From assembly GCA_017311315.1 (NCBI GenBank), contig CM029666.1:2472871-2536870 (forward strand): 64,000 nt of DNA. Reading direction: 5' to 3'. This document shows positions 22,386 through 34,563 of the stretch, one piece after another. Position 1 is the stretch's first letter. The number at the start of each line of letters is the position of its first letter. The position numbers were made by a program, and so were the translations under genes. Under the pieces are notes generated by a model that was not told where the DNA came from, ran no database searches, and was given only the letters and a program-made list of their open reading frames with translations. This stretch comes from Dendrocalamus latiflorus (lineage: Eukaryota; Streptophyta; Magnoliopsida; Poales; Poaceae).

Positions 22386-22702
22386 TTCCTTCGTAAGCCC
22401 TGTCACAGTCTAACCGAGTCTATGGCCGCATTTGCCGAGTGAGTCATTTGCAGTAAACAAATATTTCATGAGTGAGTGAAATTGGAAATGCCGCGCGCGG
22501 GGGGCCATGGTGCCACTGTCCGGTGGCGCGGCTGAAGTCCTGGCCCTGCCATGGTGGGATGGTACAACACCTTCGTGATAGTAATCACGTATCGATTATT
22601 GTTTCTTCTGTACTTAATAAGAGAGTTAGGTTTACAATTTTATGTCGTATGAAACTAATTTAAAAATTAGAGTGATACAATAGGACTAAATAAAAACACT
22701 TC

Positions 22703-22795
22703 CATACTTTGGCTAGAAGGCACCAACTGTCGGAGGAGGAAGCTTCGTGAGCCCTGTCACAGTCTAACCGAGTCTATGGCCGTATTTTCTGATTA
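22703..22795. repeat. Second copy of the MITE target sequence
   Basis: This duplicates 22074-22124 plus 22395-22440 ('catactttggctag' through 'gagtctatggccgtattt') without the MITE, so it acts as an internal empty-site control. Confidence 0.8.
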
Positions 22796-24454
22796 CCCGT
22801 GCTCACTTTTCTCTTCCTCTCTTCTTTGACAGACGGTCATCAGTCAAGCATGCATCCGTCCAAGCAGCACTAAAAATTAAGTAAAATTGCCATCCGCAAA
22901 TTCCAGTGGTGTGTTCACACGATGAACTTGCAAGAAACACCCCGACAAAATAAAATCTTCTGCTTCGGTTTGCAAATCCGTTTACCGTCTTGGGTGTTTT
23001 TTACACTACTATCCTTCTTGCCACCACCGTACGTCCCCGTCGCCGGATGATCCATGTTCGAATCGAATCGGCCGGTCAATCGATCAAAACCGGGGGTGGA
23101 GGAATGAATCGCAAATTATGCGGGGGCAGGGCAATCAATATGCATTCCTCGCTGTCTTTTCGCGTCTGTAGTTCACTGCCCGATGGCTCAGTTTTATCCT
23201 GCCGCTCTTCTGAAGTTGCATTGTAGACGTAGTGTTTCATTCTGTTTGCAGTGAAGTACATATCGGCAACGGCGGTAAACCTGAACACGAAACTCGGTCC
23301 TGATGAAATGCCGGTGCGAAGCAAATACCGAACAGCAACGGAATATCAAAATAGTGTATGGATGTAGCTCATAGATTGATCAACACATTAACACGTCATA
23401 AAGCAATATCGATCAAAGTCAAATTATGAAAGAAAAATTCTACTAGCTACTGTCTACTCTAAAGTACAAAAAAAGTAGATACAAAAGTTGTAAAGGTTAG
23501 TATATACGTGTTTTTCCATCAACCAGTAAGAGGGGATTTATACCATAAAATAGCCAACTCAATCTTGAATTATGTTTTAAGTCTTCCTCTTCGTGTTGGT
23601 TCAACCTTTTGAGTCTTTGCCAGGCTTCAAATTTTCTTGTTTCCAATACCAGTTGACGATTTTTTTTTTTTTGCATTTGCTTTTCCTTGGTCAGCATCTT
23701 CTGAAAGTTTCTTAGTGTGGCCGATGCTTAATTACTATTTTTTTAGTAAATCCTAATTTTTCTTAAAATCAAATCAACTGTCAAGAATACTTTCCCCACT
23801 AGGCGGTTGATTTCTTTTAGAGATTAGCAGAATATATCTAGCTTTGTTCTTGTCTCGTGCGTGGACCTTTCGTTTTCTTCTATTGTTTTCACTCGGTAAT
23901 CAATTTACCATGTGAAAAGGTGGCACTATATGTGCTTAACTAGATGAGTAAATTCACGAAGAAACCGGCCAGCTTTTGCTCTTTCTGGGGATTTCTTGAT
24001 CTATCTGTTTTTACTTTAATTATTTGGTTTTCTTGTTTCCTAGGACATATAAAAATATATCTAAAGCTATCATAGCTATCATTCACCTACAAACAAATCA
24101 TATTTACCGTTTGTGTTTTTTTTACCATTTTTGGTGAATCCACCTTAAAATGAAAAAAAGTCAGAACTTTGACAACTATTTTCTTGATCGTTTATTGGAA
24201 TAGGTTTCTAACATCCTAGAGAAGGTGCATATGAAATTTCATATGATTTGGAACTTTAATTTGAGAGTTACCTTGTTTTTAGGTTTTGACCTGGTTTTGA
24301 TTCAGCAGAACAGCACGAACCAAAAAATACTAATTCTCTCAAGTTATTTTAGATTTTTTTGATTGAATAGATTCTTAAGGCATGAAATAGTCTTGGTTCA
24401 AATTTCAAGTCTTTTGGATCAACGGATTAAAAGTTTCATGGTTTTTTAGATTTG
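22796..24454. other. Intergenic DNA
   Basis: Positions 23030-23130 ('gttcgaatcgaatcggcc', 'gaggaatgaatcgcaaatta') copy the region upstream of the A genes (8160-8500, 33880-34280) but have no gene behind them. Positions 23330-24454 are AT-rich with no gene seen. The last 150 bp may belong to an older LTR of the type nested next to it. Confidence 0.45.
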
Positions 24455-24639
24455 AAAAGTGTGAGATCATGTGGAGGTCACCCCATGGTTGTGATGAGTA
24501 ATTGACTCTTGATGTGGTGAGATTGAGTTTGGTTTTTGAGGTTTGAGAAGAGAATGGTTCTCTCTGTAAGGTCTTAAGCCTCAGCGACTTGCTCGGCAGT
24601 GGCATCTATGACCACTGTGTTCGACCGCTACTGTGTATG

Positions 24640-25260
24640 GTTGGCAGTGCCTCTCCGGTTGAATAGTCGGCAGTCGATCTCGTGGTCTACGACTTGGTAG
24701 TCGTAGCCAATGCTACGACTTGATGGTCGTAGGTGATCCTTCGACTTGAGGATGTCGTTCTTGAGGTCTATGACTTCGTGGTCGAAGGGGATCGAATTGG
24801 TGGTCGTAGAAGCCCCTGCGACTTGGTGTCATAGGTGAACGACTTGGTGGTCAGCTGTGGGCTTTTGATTTGGTGGTCATAGAAGCTCCTACGACTTGGT
24901 AGTCGTAGGTGAACGACTTGGTGGTCGACTGAGAGCTTTTGACTTGGTGGTCGGCACTACGACTTGGTAGTTGTAGGCGGTTTACGACTTGGTGGTCGGT
25001 AGAGGGCTTACAACTTGGAGGTCGTAAAGGCCCTCACGACTTGGTGGTCGGCTGAGGCCTTACGACTAGGTGGTCGTAAAGGCCCTCACGACTTGGTGAT
25101 CGACTCTACGACTTGATAGTCGTAGGAGCTGGTACAACTTTGGTAGTCGTAGCGATCTGTGTAGTGGTCGTAGCACTTTGTCTGAGTGATCGATAGTCGT
25201 AGCTTGTGTCTCGATGGTCGTAACAGCCTTGTGTGTGGTCGTAGGCTGCTGGAGGAACCT
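24640..25260. repeat. Minisatellite-like array, CTTGGTGGTCGTAG motif
   Basis: About 25-30 irregular copies of 'gacttggtggtcgtag' or close variants, spaced 20-45 bp. The strand sense is opposite to the array at 28000-29090 in the same LTR. Confidence 0.85.
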
Positions 25261-25617
25261 TGTGAGCTATGAGTACCTCATTTCTTATGCATCTGAGTAC
25301 TCGTAGGTGGTGTGAGACCAGTTGTTGTGTTGTGGTTGTGCACCGAAATACTTGTTGAGTGTGCCAATTGATGATCTATTTGTCTGGTGCGGTGTTATGT
25401 GATGGTTTGCTTGTTGGTGATGGTTGCAGGACTTCGGAGTTAGGTCATGGTGAGGCGTGGGAGGATCAGGACTAGGCACAGGAGGTGTTGAGGTCTAGAA
25501 CGGTCGGAGACGCCAAAGATGATCGAGACTGGTGAGGTGGTTGCAAACCGGGACGATGAGGAACCGAAGCTAGAGTTGCCGGAGGTGGACACGACGGGCA
25601 ACGGCGAGGTGGACCGA

Positions 25618-25830
25618 GACTAGGCTCAGGGAGGAGTCGAGGTCCAGTCTGTCGGATGCCGGGTGCGATCGTATGCAATGAGTGGACTGGGACTAGACTT
25701 AGGGAGGAGTCGAGGTTCAGTTTGTCGGATGCCGGGTGCGATCGTATGCAACGAGTGGACTGGTACTAGACTCACGGAGGAGTCGAGGTCCAGTCGGTCG
25801 GAAGCTAGGTGTAGTCGTGCGAGAACAGGA
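25618..25830. repeat. 73-bp tandem repeat, about three copies
   Basis: The unit contains 'ggaggagtcgaggtccagt', 'gtcggatgccgggtgcgatc' and 'gagtggactgg'. It lies inside the solo LTR. Confidence 0.85.
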
Positions 25831-25895
25831 AGCTTCCAAGAAGGTGCTTGAGGGCAATTTGGTGAATTACTCAAGGCTTGCAAAAGGGGAGCTGG

Positions 25896-26622
25896 TAGGG
25901 CTGTGCACATTTCAACCGAACCGAAAAAACCGGACCGAAAAAACTGAACCGAACCGGTCAACTCGGTTTGACCGGTTTTCGGTTTTCGGTTCGGTTTTTA
26001 AAATTTAGGTTTTTTTGGTGTTCGGTTTTTTCGGGAAAAACCGAATAAAAACCGAAAAAAACCGAAAACCGAATGGCCCAAGTTATCTAGCTCCCGTCAG
26101 TCACGAGCCAGCAAGGCAGCAATGGATGGCATCAAAATGCATGATGGGCTCATGGCCGCATTAGTCCGTGTGCAGCAGGCAGCAGGTGTTCGGTGAGCTC
26201 GGAAAATATCTAGCAGCCAGCAGTCCTTTTTGGCGCCTTGGCCTTGCGCCCTTGCCCGCTCGGAGCCTCGGAAGTCAGATCCCCCACGGGCCACGGCCCA
26301 CCGGTTGACTTACATTGCACAGGCTCGCTGCTCGCACGTACTGACCGTAGCTAGCACAGAGACTGTACAGGTATAGTTTTACCAAGTTTTAACAAAGGGC
26401 TCTAGGCCTCTAGCAAACTCTAGTCACTATATTATTTACAATTTGCGTTAACTTTGGTAAATATGGTATTTACCGATACCGCACCGAAATAAATTGGGAT
26501 TTACCGATACCGAACCGTATTTTCAAAAATACCGTATACTACCGAACTAACAATACCATATTTACCGTATATACCGTATTTACCGAACCGATTTTACCGA
26601 ATTAACCGAACGCACAGTCCTA
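25896..26622. mobile_element. 727-bp hAT-type non-autonomous element
   Basis: It is flanked by the 8-bp duplication GGAGCTGG (25888-25895, 26623-26630). The termini are TAGGGCTGTGC and its near complement GCACAGTCCTA. Subterminal stretches on both sides are packed with 'accgaa'/'ttcggt' repeats. The central 250 bp are GC-richer without a recognisable protein. No transposase. Confidence 0.88.
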
Positions 26623-26771
26623 GGAGCTGGTCTGTAAAGCAGCTGTGTCCTGTCGGTGTCTTCGGGTTGTCGTGAGTGTGTGTGTAAAACCCGGTGTTAG
26701 GTGGGGTTTACGGTTTATCCCCAATCTGGACTAATAGGTGGATCCATTAGGTCTGGTCTCGCATGTGAGAC

Positions 26772-26779
26772 TATAAAAG
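26772..26779 (+). promoter_or_regulatory. TATA box of the solo LTR
   Basis: TATAAAAG in 'gagactataaaagggagaag'. It is followed by a leader with repeated 'tctaggg.ttagag' and 'cctcccgagggg' phrases and by 'gagcaatacatctatctt', as seen downstream of the cap site in large copia LTRs. An isolated LTR could still act as a promoter. Confidence 0.6.
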
Positions 26780-27451
26780 GGAGAAGGGAGGCAAGAGTTT
26801 GTTTTGTGAGTTGCCAGTGAGCCTAAGAGTAGGTGTGTCTCTAGGGTTAGAGACTTGTCCTCCCGAGGGGAGTGGTTGTTGAGAGTATGTGTTGGCTCTA
26901 GGGATTAGAGCCTGTTCCTCCCGAGGGGGGTGTCTGTGAAATCATTCATCTGAGCAATACATCTATCTTAGACTATGTGTCTTGTGTATCTCTTCTTTTT
27001 GAGTTTGCTTGGCTTTATTTGATTTCTTCTCTCTTCTTCCTTCTATATGTGTTCTTGGCTATTTGTTGATCGCCGTGACATGTGGGTTGTACTCCAAGCC
27101 ATCTTGGCTACATTTGACCCACGAGCGGTTCTGTTACTCTCTCAGATTTGGTTTTGGGCATTCTCAGTGAAATCTAGTCAAACTCTCATTTTGGTTGCTA
27201 AGTTTTCAATTAAAGATCAGAGCAACCTCCTAAGGCCCTAACCATGTTGTGTGCAAAGTTTCTTAGCCATTCGATCTTGTATTCAAATGTTATGAGGATT
27301 TTAGATCTTGCGGTCGTGCGCTCACTAGCCTCCTTTGTTCTACCGAGAAGCTTATGACCACATTCTATTCGACCACTTCTCTTTCGACCGGTCAAGACTC
27401 AGATCGTTTGTTTATATTCGCACTGATTTCCAATTGCTTAATGGTCGTAGA

Positions 27452-27986
27452 TAGGGCTGGACGAAAAACTCGAAGCTCGTTAGCTCGCTCGGCTCGTGGC
27501 TGGCTCGGCTCGGCTCGTTAGGATAACGAGCCAAGCCGAGCCAAAATTTTAGCTCGTTAGCTATAACGAGCCAACTCGAGCCAGCTCGCGAGCCGCTCAC
27601 GAGCCAAACGAGCCATGCTTCCAGGAATTTAGATATGCATATGCTGCTTCCATGAACCTAATTTGTACTCTATTGCATGTGTTAATGTGTAAATTTGTAC
27701 TCTATTGTACCCAAACGAGCCATGCATGTGTTAATTTGTACTCTATTGTACCCAAACGAGCCAAACGAGCCTAACGAGCCAAACGAGCCAAACTTCCATG
27801 GATGAATATATGATGGAGATATTTTTTGGCCCTGGCTCACGAGCCAAACGAGCTAACTCGAGCTTTTTGTCGAGCCGAGCCGAGCTGGCTTTTTAGCTCG
27901 TTAGTTATAACGAGCCAGCTCGAGCCAGCTCGTTATCCTACCGAGCCAGACCGAGCCAAGCCGAGCCAGCTCGATATCCAGCCCTA
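27452..27986. mobile_element. 535-bp hAT-type non-autonomous element
   Basis: It is flanked by the 8-bp duplication GTCGTAGA (27444-27451, 27987-27994). The termini are TAGGGCTGGA and its complement TCCAGCCCTA. The body is built of CTCGTTAGCTCG and CGAGCCAAACGAGCC-like repeats in opposite orientation, so the element can fold on itself. It has no coding capacity. The duplicated target is part of the host LTR's GTCGTAG motif. Confidence 0.88.
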
Positions 27987-27999
27987 GTCGTAGATCTCG

Positions 28000-29090
28000 T
28001 GGTCGTGTGTCCCCACTGCCTTATGAGTTGTTTTACGACCGCTGTTGGTTACAGGTGATAGTTGGTCTTCGACCACGTTGATCGTACTACCATGCCATTA
28101 ACTTACGACCACGTCGGTTCCGACTGCACTCATCTTTCGATCTCGTTTGTCTTGATATTGGTGGTTATCGACTACAGTGTCTTCTACATGGTAGTCAATT
28201 TCTGACCAAGTTGTATTTTGGTCGAGTAATCGAATTTACGACCACTGTGCAAGCTATCGACCACGTTGTCAGGCTTACGACCACGGTGTAAGCTTCGATC
28301 ACGCTATCGATCTGGGTTTGATTTCTCGATGCTACTGTTTGCTGTGACATGCGAGATATTTCTCACGGTGTACGCCTCCTCTGGTATTTCTAGTCATTTA
28401 TGACCACACCTACTTTCTATCGCTCAATGATTCTAAGTCGTATGCTCGCTCGACTTCTCTGCAATCTCTTGTCGTTCGCAATTGCATGGACATCGACTAC
28501 CGCGGTGTCAACCACACAATGGTTTTTGACCACGTAGTCTGAGAGCATGTTGGTCTTCGACAAATGCTGGCGTTTCGACCACGGTGGTGTCGACCACGTT
28601 AGTTTCGACCACGGTCATTCCGACCACGTTGGTGTCGACCACATTGGTTTCGACCATGTTGGTTTCGACCACGGTCGTTTCAACCACGTTGTCTGTTTCG
28701 ACCACGTAGTCGGTTTCGACCACGTTGTAGGTTTCGACCACGTTGTCGGTTTCGGCCACTGTGCAAGCTTTCGACCAGGATGCCGGTTTCGACTACGTTG
28801 TCTGTTTCGACCACGTTGTAGGTTTCGACCACATTGTTGGTTTCGACCACGTTGTCTTTCGACCACGTAGTCGGTTTCGACCACGGTGTCGGTTGCAACC
28901 ACGTTGTCGGTTTCGACCATGTTGTTGGTTTCGACCACATAGTCGGTTTTGACTATGTTGTTTGTCCCGACCACGTTGTCTGTTACGACCATATTGTGTC
29001 TCTGCTGAGTGGTTGTATTCGACCACGTTGTGCTTCCGCCGAGTGGTCGTAATTCGACCACACAGTGCTCGGATCTGGTCGTACGGTGGT
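28000..29090. repeat. Minisatellite-like array, TTCGACCACGTTG motif
   Basis: Roughly 40 copies of 'tttcgaccacgttgt' or variants. It is tightest at 28560-29000, where units are 15-21 bp. Its repeat frames translate as WSKPT or VVETN-type runs in several frames and are not genes. Confidence 0.9.
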
Positions 29091-29299
29091 CTGTGTTCCT
29101 CTGTTTTCTAGTGGACCGCATATCCTAATCTTCATAGCTTGGTAGCTATTGGAGAGAAAGGAATATGTGAATATTTGGAGGAAACCTTTAGGCACCATTC
29201 ACCCCCTCTGTAGCCTCATCGGGTCCTACAAAAAGTGTTGTTTTTCACTATTTTGTAGACTAAAATCACTATGGCACTAGGTTTTTTTTTGGATTTTTA

Positions 29300-29408
29300 G
29301 TTTCTTGATCTTCATAGCTTCTCATAAATAATAGAGTAAATATTAAAAGAATATTTGGAGAAAATTTAAAAGCACCACTGACGCTCTTTGTGTTGTCATA
29401 TCGGTCCT
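29300..29408. repeat. Degenerate second copy of the LTR end
   Basis: 'atcttcatagcttctc' through 'gtcatatcggtcctata' mirrors 29123-29230 with about 25-30% differences. It is probably the end of an older, related LTR in which the 24.46-29.23 kb LTR inserted. Its left end was not found. Confidence 0.5.
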
Positions 29409-30879
29409 ATAGTCCAGAATTTTCGGCGACAAAACGCGGAGGGTTGCGCATGTATAGTGGGTTTAAAGTTTCGCCGTGGAGGTTTCAGTCAAATTTCAGT
29501 TGGTTTTTTGTTCTACGGTTCAGAATTTATTTTCTCTTTGGAGACGTACGCTCAGATTTCATGGAGCTGTCGATGATTTCAGGCTCAGCTCTTTTCCATT
29601 TTTAGAGAGAGATGATTAGGTCACGCACACCTGGTTCGCGATGGCCTTGGCTTACTGGTGCACAAACCAAACACGAATTTTTTTTTAAAAAAAATCCTTT
29701 GATTCATATCAATAACTCAATGAATAAGAACATAAATATTTAACTTGAAGATTGAGTCTTTTGGGTGATGAATGTGTTGGGCTTCCCTATCTTTCTTGTC
29801 ATTGACTCTTTATGTCACAACGGTGTTCTAATTGCAGACAAACATAACATTGGAAAGTAGAATATCGATAATCTCTATTAATGTGTAGGACCTATGCCTC
29901 TTTAGTGGTGTTGTTCGTCGGAAGGAAACCAGAGGTGATTTATTTGCACCCATCTTGACCAAGTTTCGATTTCTGGCATAGGTGTCACTGGTGAGTCGGT
30001 TCGATAAAACCCATTGTGAGTAAATAAAATCCGGCTAAGAACTCATCGAAGAAGAACAAATCTAGATAATTTAATCTAGAAGAAAAACAAAAATATATAA
30101 AGTTACTTTTGTAAAAATTAATGGTTCTTCTACCCACTCAACGCCAGCAAGAATGCCAGAGAAGAGGGACACAGGGGGCTGGCGTAGTTGCGCCAGCGGC
30201 TCTCCGAAGTGTCCTGTGTCGGCACCAAATATGCTCACAGTGGCCGGAATTAAAGTGCATGGATTGGGTCACATTTGGTCCAGGCTGTCTAGCATACGGC
30301 CCAAGGTGATTTCCATGAGTAGTGGAATGCGCCTCAAATGGGCGAGGCCGTGTGAGTCCAACGACAAGCCCAACATCACTTCTTCAGCCCAGTTTTCACG
30401 CATGGTGTACGTGTCTGGCCAACCACACCCCGCGCAGGGCTCCCAGCTATGAATTTTTTGTACGAAGATTTAATTTTTTATTTAAAATTATAGAAATATA
30501 CACACGACAATATTTTTACATAAATATGGTCCAATCGCTCAACCGAGGGAGGGTGACACGTGGACAATATGGTAACTGTTGGGTGAATAATTGCTATCGC
30601 GCAACAGGCGAGCGACTGGAGCTCCAATCACCGAACGGTTGGGCCACTGGAGCTCCAATTCATTGGATCTGTGTGATGATTCTGCTTAATCAAACAATCA
30701 TTCAATTTAATTCATTCATGAGATCTGTGTAACGATTTTCATTCTATATATATGTGTGTGTGTGATCTGCTGGCCGTTTGTTTCATTCATCTGTGCTATA
30801 TACGTGATGTAGCTTGTTTTCAGAGGGCATGGCTAGCATATCCTGAGGCTAGCCCAAAAACGGCAAATAAATTCGCTGT
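29409..30879. other. Intergenic DNA, no gene seen
   Basis: Only short frames without recognisable protein. The phrase 'ctggagctccaat' occurs twice near 30617-30660. The 29690 region is A/T homopolymer-rich. Confidence 0.4.
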
Positions 30880-31237
30880 TGAAATAGCTATCACAAACGG
30901 TTCGGTGTTGCAAACCGTTTGTGATATATATATATCCCAGACGGTTTCAAATACTGAGCCGTATGTGATATCGCGATATCACAGACAGTCTTTGTTATTA
31001 ACCGTCTGTGATATACATAATATCACAAACGGTTTTTTTTATAAAAAACCGTTTGTGATAGTCGACTATCACAGACAGTTTTTCTCAAAAACTGTCTGTA
31101 ATGTAAGTTATCACAGATGGCTTGGGAGCTATCTATGATAACCACCTATTATCACTGACACATAAAAACAGATAGTTCAGGAACCGTTTGTGATGATGGT
31201 TCCGAACCGTTTGTGATAGGACTGTCTGTAGTAGTGT
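30880..31237. mobile_element. CACTA-type subterminal repeats and one terminus
   Basis: The right end reads 'gactgtctgtagtagtg', the complement of a CACTACTACAGACAGTC terminus. Inward are about a dozen copies of AACCGTTTGTGAT or TCACAGACAG in alternating orientation, making perfect 16-bp palindromes at about 30966-30981 and 31056-31071. This is the look of a CACTA transposon end. I found no matching left terminus, so the element is truncated or its other end is diverged. Confidence 0.65.
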
Positions 31238-32279
31238 GAGAACTTTCTCGAATTAGTTTCTATTTATAAAACTTTATCGGCAGAATGAAAAATGACATGT
31301 AGATGTAACCCTGAATTGAATTGCCCTAGGTAGATGTAACCTAGCGGTAATAATAGATGGACGTAACCCTAATAACAAAATTAGCATATGATGGAGGTAA
31401 CCATATTTCTGTAACAGGTGAATGTAACATACACTACTATTATTACTGCATACTCTTACATTATTTAAAAACATGGTTTAGCTAAAAATGTTAGGTCGTA
31501 AGAATTTTCTATATCTATATATATCAAAATAGCAATGTTTTTGCAAATAAAAGAATACCAAGTCTCCCTAATTCAGCCTTGTATCTATTATAATTACATT
31601 GTGTATGGTGGCTTGCTGAGTATCTTCGTACTCACTGTTGCTCAATTACTATTATTCAGTAAGTAAGAAGGAGGAATAAAAGCCTCATGGTCATCGAAGG
31701 GCGTTAACAAGATTGGAAGATGATGAGACTAAGAACTAGATCGCAAGCCTCAGTCGTTTGCCTGTGGGCATATCTTGAGGTTCCTACCTGTGTGAAGTTT
31801 TTTGTTTTCAATGATGTTTTTAGTGGTTTTGGCTTAATGGGCTCATATGTAAGTCCACCATTATAATTATACTTTCGCAAGATATGTATTTGATATTTTG
31901 TATTATATTTGTGAGAACAATCTACTGATCTAGATAATAGTACGATAGAATCATATATGATTCTGAATTGATAAAATCTACATTCGACATGAGCTTCGTG
32001 GTTGGTGTTTCAGTGTTCTTCCCGCTCAAGAGAAGGCTTCGCCGGTGGGCTGCTAGATTGCTGAGGAAAATTTAGGATGACGATTACTGCAGTCTTCCCT
32101 TTTTTGTATCATGCTCAAGTTAGTGTTCTGGATTATGCATGCTTTGTAGCTCAGCACGTCACCAAGCCGAACTTGTTGCACACTCGCATGAATTCACAAC
32201 CAATACGAAACTAGTTTATGCTCTGCCATGTGCGTTATCATATTATACAATAGCGGAATTGGCAAAATCCAGAACAATA
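31238..32279. other. Intergenic DNA, no gene seen
   Basis: Positions 31295-31430 hold four or five imperfect copies of a 'gatg.a.gtaacc' phrase at about 30-bp spacing. The rest is unique AT-rich sequence. Confidence 0.4.
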
Positions 32280-32480
32280 ATCTTATCGCGCCATCCACCA
32301 TCCATTTCCCTCGAGATTCGTTCCGTATAAGGTAGTGGGGTGTGTATTCTTTGCGTTTTCACACCTCCAATAATACTGTATTCATATTTCTCCTGTGGTG
32401 GCCATGTTGATGTTACACGTGGCAAGTGCATATCCCTTCTCAAGGTCTGCTGCCATTCAAAAGTCCAAATGTTATGAACC
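32280..32480. repeat. Duplicated block, right copy
   Basis: Near-identical to 605-810 (see that entry). It opens the second duplicated region and is followed at 32837-32928 by the copy of 1231-1322. Confidence 0.8.
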
Positions 32481-34442
32481 GTTCGGATTCTTTTGTATGT
32501 TTAGAACTGTTCGGTTTTTTTTTTTTTGCGAGTTCGAATGTGGGGACCCTCCTCCATATTTACAGTGTCTCTTTTGGTTATATTATTGTCAAAATGTCTT
32601 GGACATCTTATCCCATATAAGGCAGCAATACAGTTTTATTAATGTTAAACTGTTCTTTACTGTAAACCTGGCGAGAAAAATCACTGCTATTATGCTCCTC
32701 CAAATATTATACTAATGCTTTGCTGTAATGCAGTCGGGTCGTGTTTTTTGTCGACTATGTCATTAGCTTCGCGGTTGGGCGTAGCACCGGCGCCGAGAGA
32801 CTGATAACGACACCCGCGTTCTCAAAAAAAGACTTAGCGACGCCGGCGCATTTCCTCGATATTCCCGATACGCGGTCCACGCCTATTTTTAACTGGGACC
32901 CACCTTACGTTAATAGTAACAAGATCTATATGATGTTACGTTACTAGAAACAGGATCTATATGATCTGACGTTACTAGAAACAGGATTTATAACAAGATC
33001 TATATATTTTTATTATATATATATATATACACATATCGTTGTATTGGTGGTTTGGAGGAAATGGTGCATTGCGGTATCGACGTATTTGAGTAACTTAATT
33101 CCGAAGTCCGAATACCCATTCTAAAAATCCTAGGTCCGCCACTACTTTGTAGGGCCCCTCGGTGAGCACCACCATGATGCTGACCTGCAACTAATGGTTT
33201 TGTTTGTGCTTTTTGACACAACGGCAGACGGCGGAGACATCGACACAGAAGACACACACGATTTTAGACTCTGAAAACTATTTGAAGAATCCGCCTGAAG
33301 ATGCCATATTGCTTTGACATTTGCCTTTTGACATCCGGATAAATCAAAAAGCCGAAATCAGAAGAATACATAGTATGCCCCGCTCAAGTTAGCCGCGAGT
33401 TGCGGCTTTTGGCACTATTCGGTATTGTGCGGCACTGTAGCGGGTTTATTCTGGCACTGTAGTTGTTACGAGCTTTTTTGGTGTAATTAAGTTTAAAAAA
33501 TATAAAAAAGAAAAAATTTACATTATCACGAATGATGCAAAGAAATAAGAGGAACAAAGAAGAGGCACAAACAAACAAAAACCAAAAAAATTAGAAGTTA
33601 ATGTATTCTAATTGATTTGTGGTTTAAATATGCCAGAAGTTGAACTGTTTAGAGCAGATCTCATCAGGCGAACAGCAGAAGAGTGGTATCGCCGCAGCCG
33701 GTGTTGTTCAAGTGTAGAAGATCATATGACAAGGCACATTTGTTATGCTCGGCGGCCTCTTTCACCAACACGCCGGGTACCTTGAACTGCGGGCCCTCGT
33801 ATAAGTCGGTGGTGGTGGAATTGTCTTCGTGAGCAGAGCTTCAGGGACACGTCCGGACGTCCCCATCCATGATCCAATGGAATCGGCTGGTCAATCGATC
33901 ATGGGTCGTGTGGATCATGAGCTGTGTTTAAACTAGTTTACAGCTTAAATTTATAGTTATAATTTTTAATTTAAATCGGCTGGTCAATGGATTATGGGTT
34001 ATGTGGATCATGTTGTGCTCAAACTAGTTTACAACTTAAGTTTATAGTTATAATTTTTAACTTATAGTGAGATTGTACTGTAACGGTCGTAAGTTTTTTT
34101 CTATAAAATAGAAAAAATATTATATTGTCATGGATAATAAAAAAAATAAAAGATGAAATGAAAAACCAAAATAGAGTGAAAAACAAAATAAGTTAAAATT
34201 AGAAGTAAACACGTTTTAAGTAATTTCTATTATCAATAAACTAAAAGCTAAAAACGAAGGGTAGAGGAATGAATCGCAAATTATGCGCCTCAGAGTATCT
34301 GGACGAAAAGCAGGGGAACCGTCTCCATCGACACTCAGACACTGAAGCAGGGAACTTCCTCGATGTTTCCGATACCGAACGGACCACGGCCGTTTTTAAC
34401 CGGGGCACACCTGACGTGCCTGCCCGTTTCTTTCCACATCCC

Positions 34443-34449
34443 TATATAT
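34443..34449 (+). promoter_or_regulatory. TATA box of A-type gene 2
   Basis: TATATAT in the same context as for A1, about 115 bp upstream of the ATG. Confidence 0.7.
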
Positions 34450-34563
34450 TCGCACCCTCAAACCCGTATTACTCACGCTCCCGAGTCCCGATCTCCTTCC
34501 TTCTTGGAGGCCAAAACTTCCTAGCAAAGCAGCCAGCTGCCCCACCAAGGGACATAATTGAAG

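Larger units (their letters stand above)
24460..29230 (+). mobile_element. 4.8-kb solo LTR, Ty1/copia type
   Basis: It starts TGTGAGATCATG and ends GGGTCCTACA, with AAAAG on both sides (24455-24459, 29231-29235). The last bases ('caccattcaccccctctg' ... 'atcgggtcctaca') are the usual U5 end of large plant copia LTRs. A TATA box lies at 26772. Two hAT-type elements (1.28 kb with their duplications) inflate it, so the original LTR was about 3.5 kb. Its left and right parts are filled with arrays of a related short motif in opposite orientation. No internal domain or second LTR is present. Confidence 0.8.

Noticed and set aside
24640..29090. Possible CRISPR-like array
   Set aside because: Repeats are irregular in length and sequence, there are no uniform spacers, and the context is a plant LTR.
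28508..29121. Repetitive frames (WSKPT and VVETN-type) up to 168 codons
   Set aside because: The 15-21-bp minisatellite is open in several frames on both strands. It is a repeat artefact, not a repeat protein.
29123..29408. Second complete solo LTR around the 24.46-29.23 kb one
   Set aside because: The degenerate end at 29300-29408 suggests it, but I could not find a left end or target duplication, so only the end fragment is annotated.
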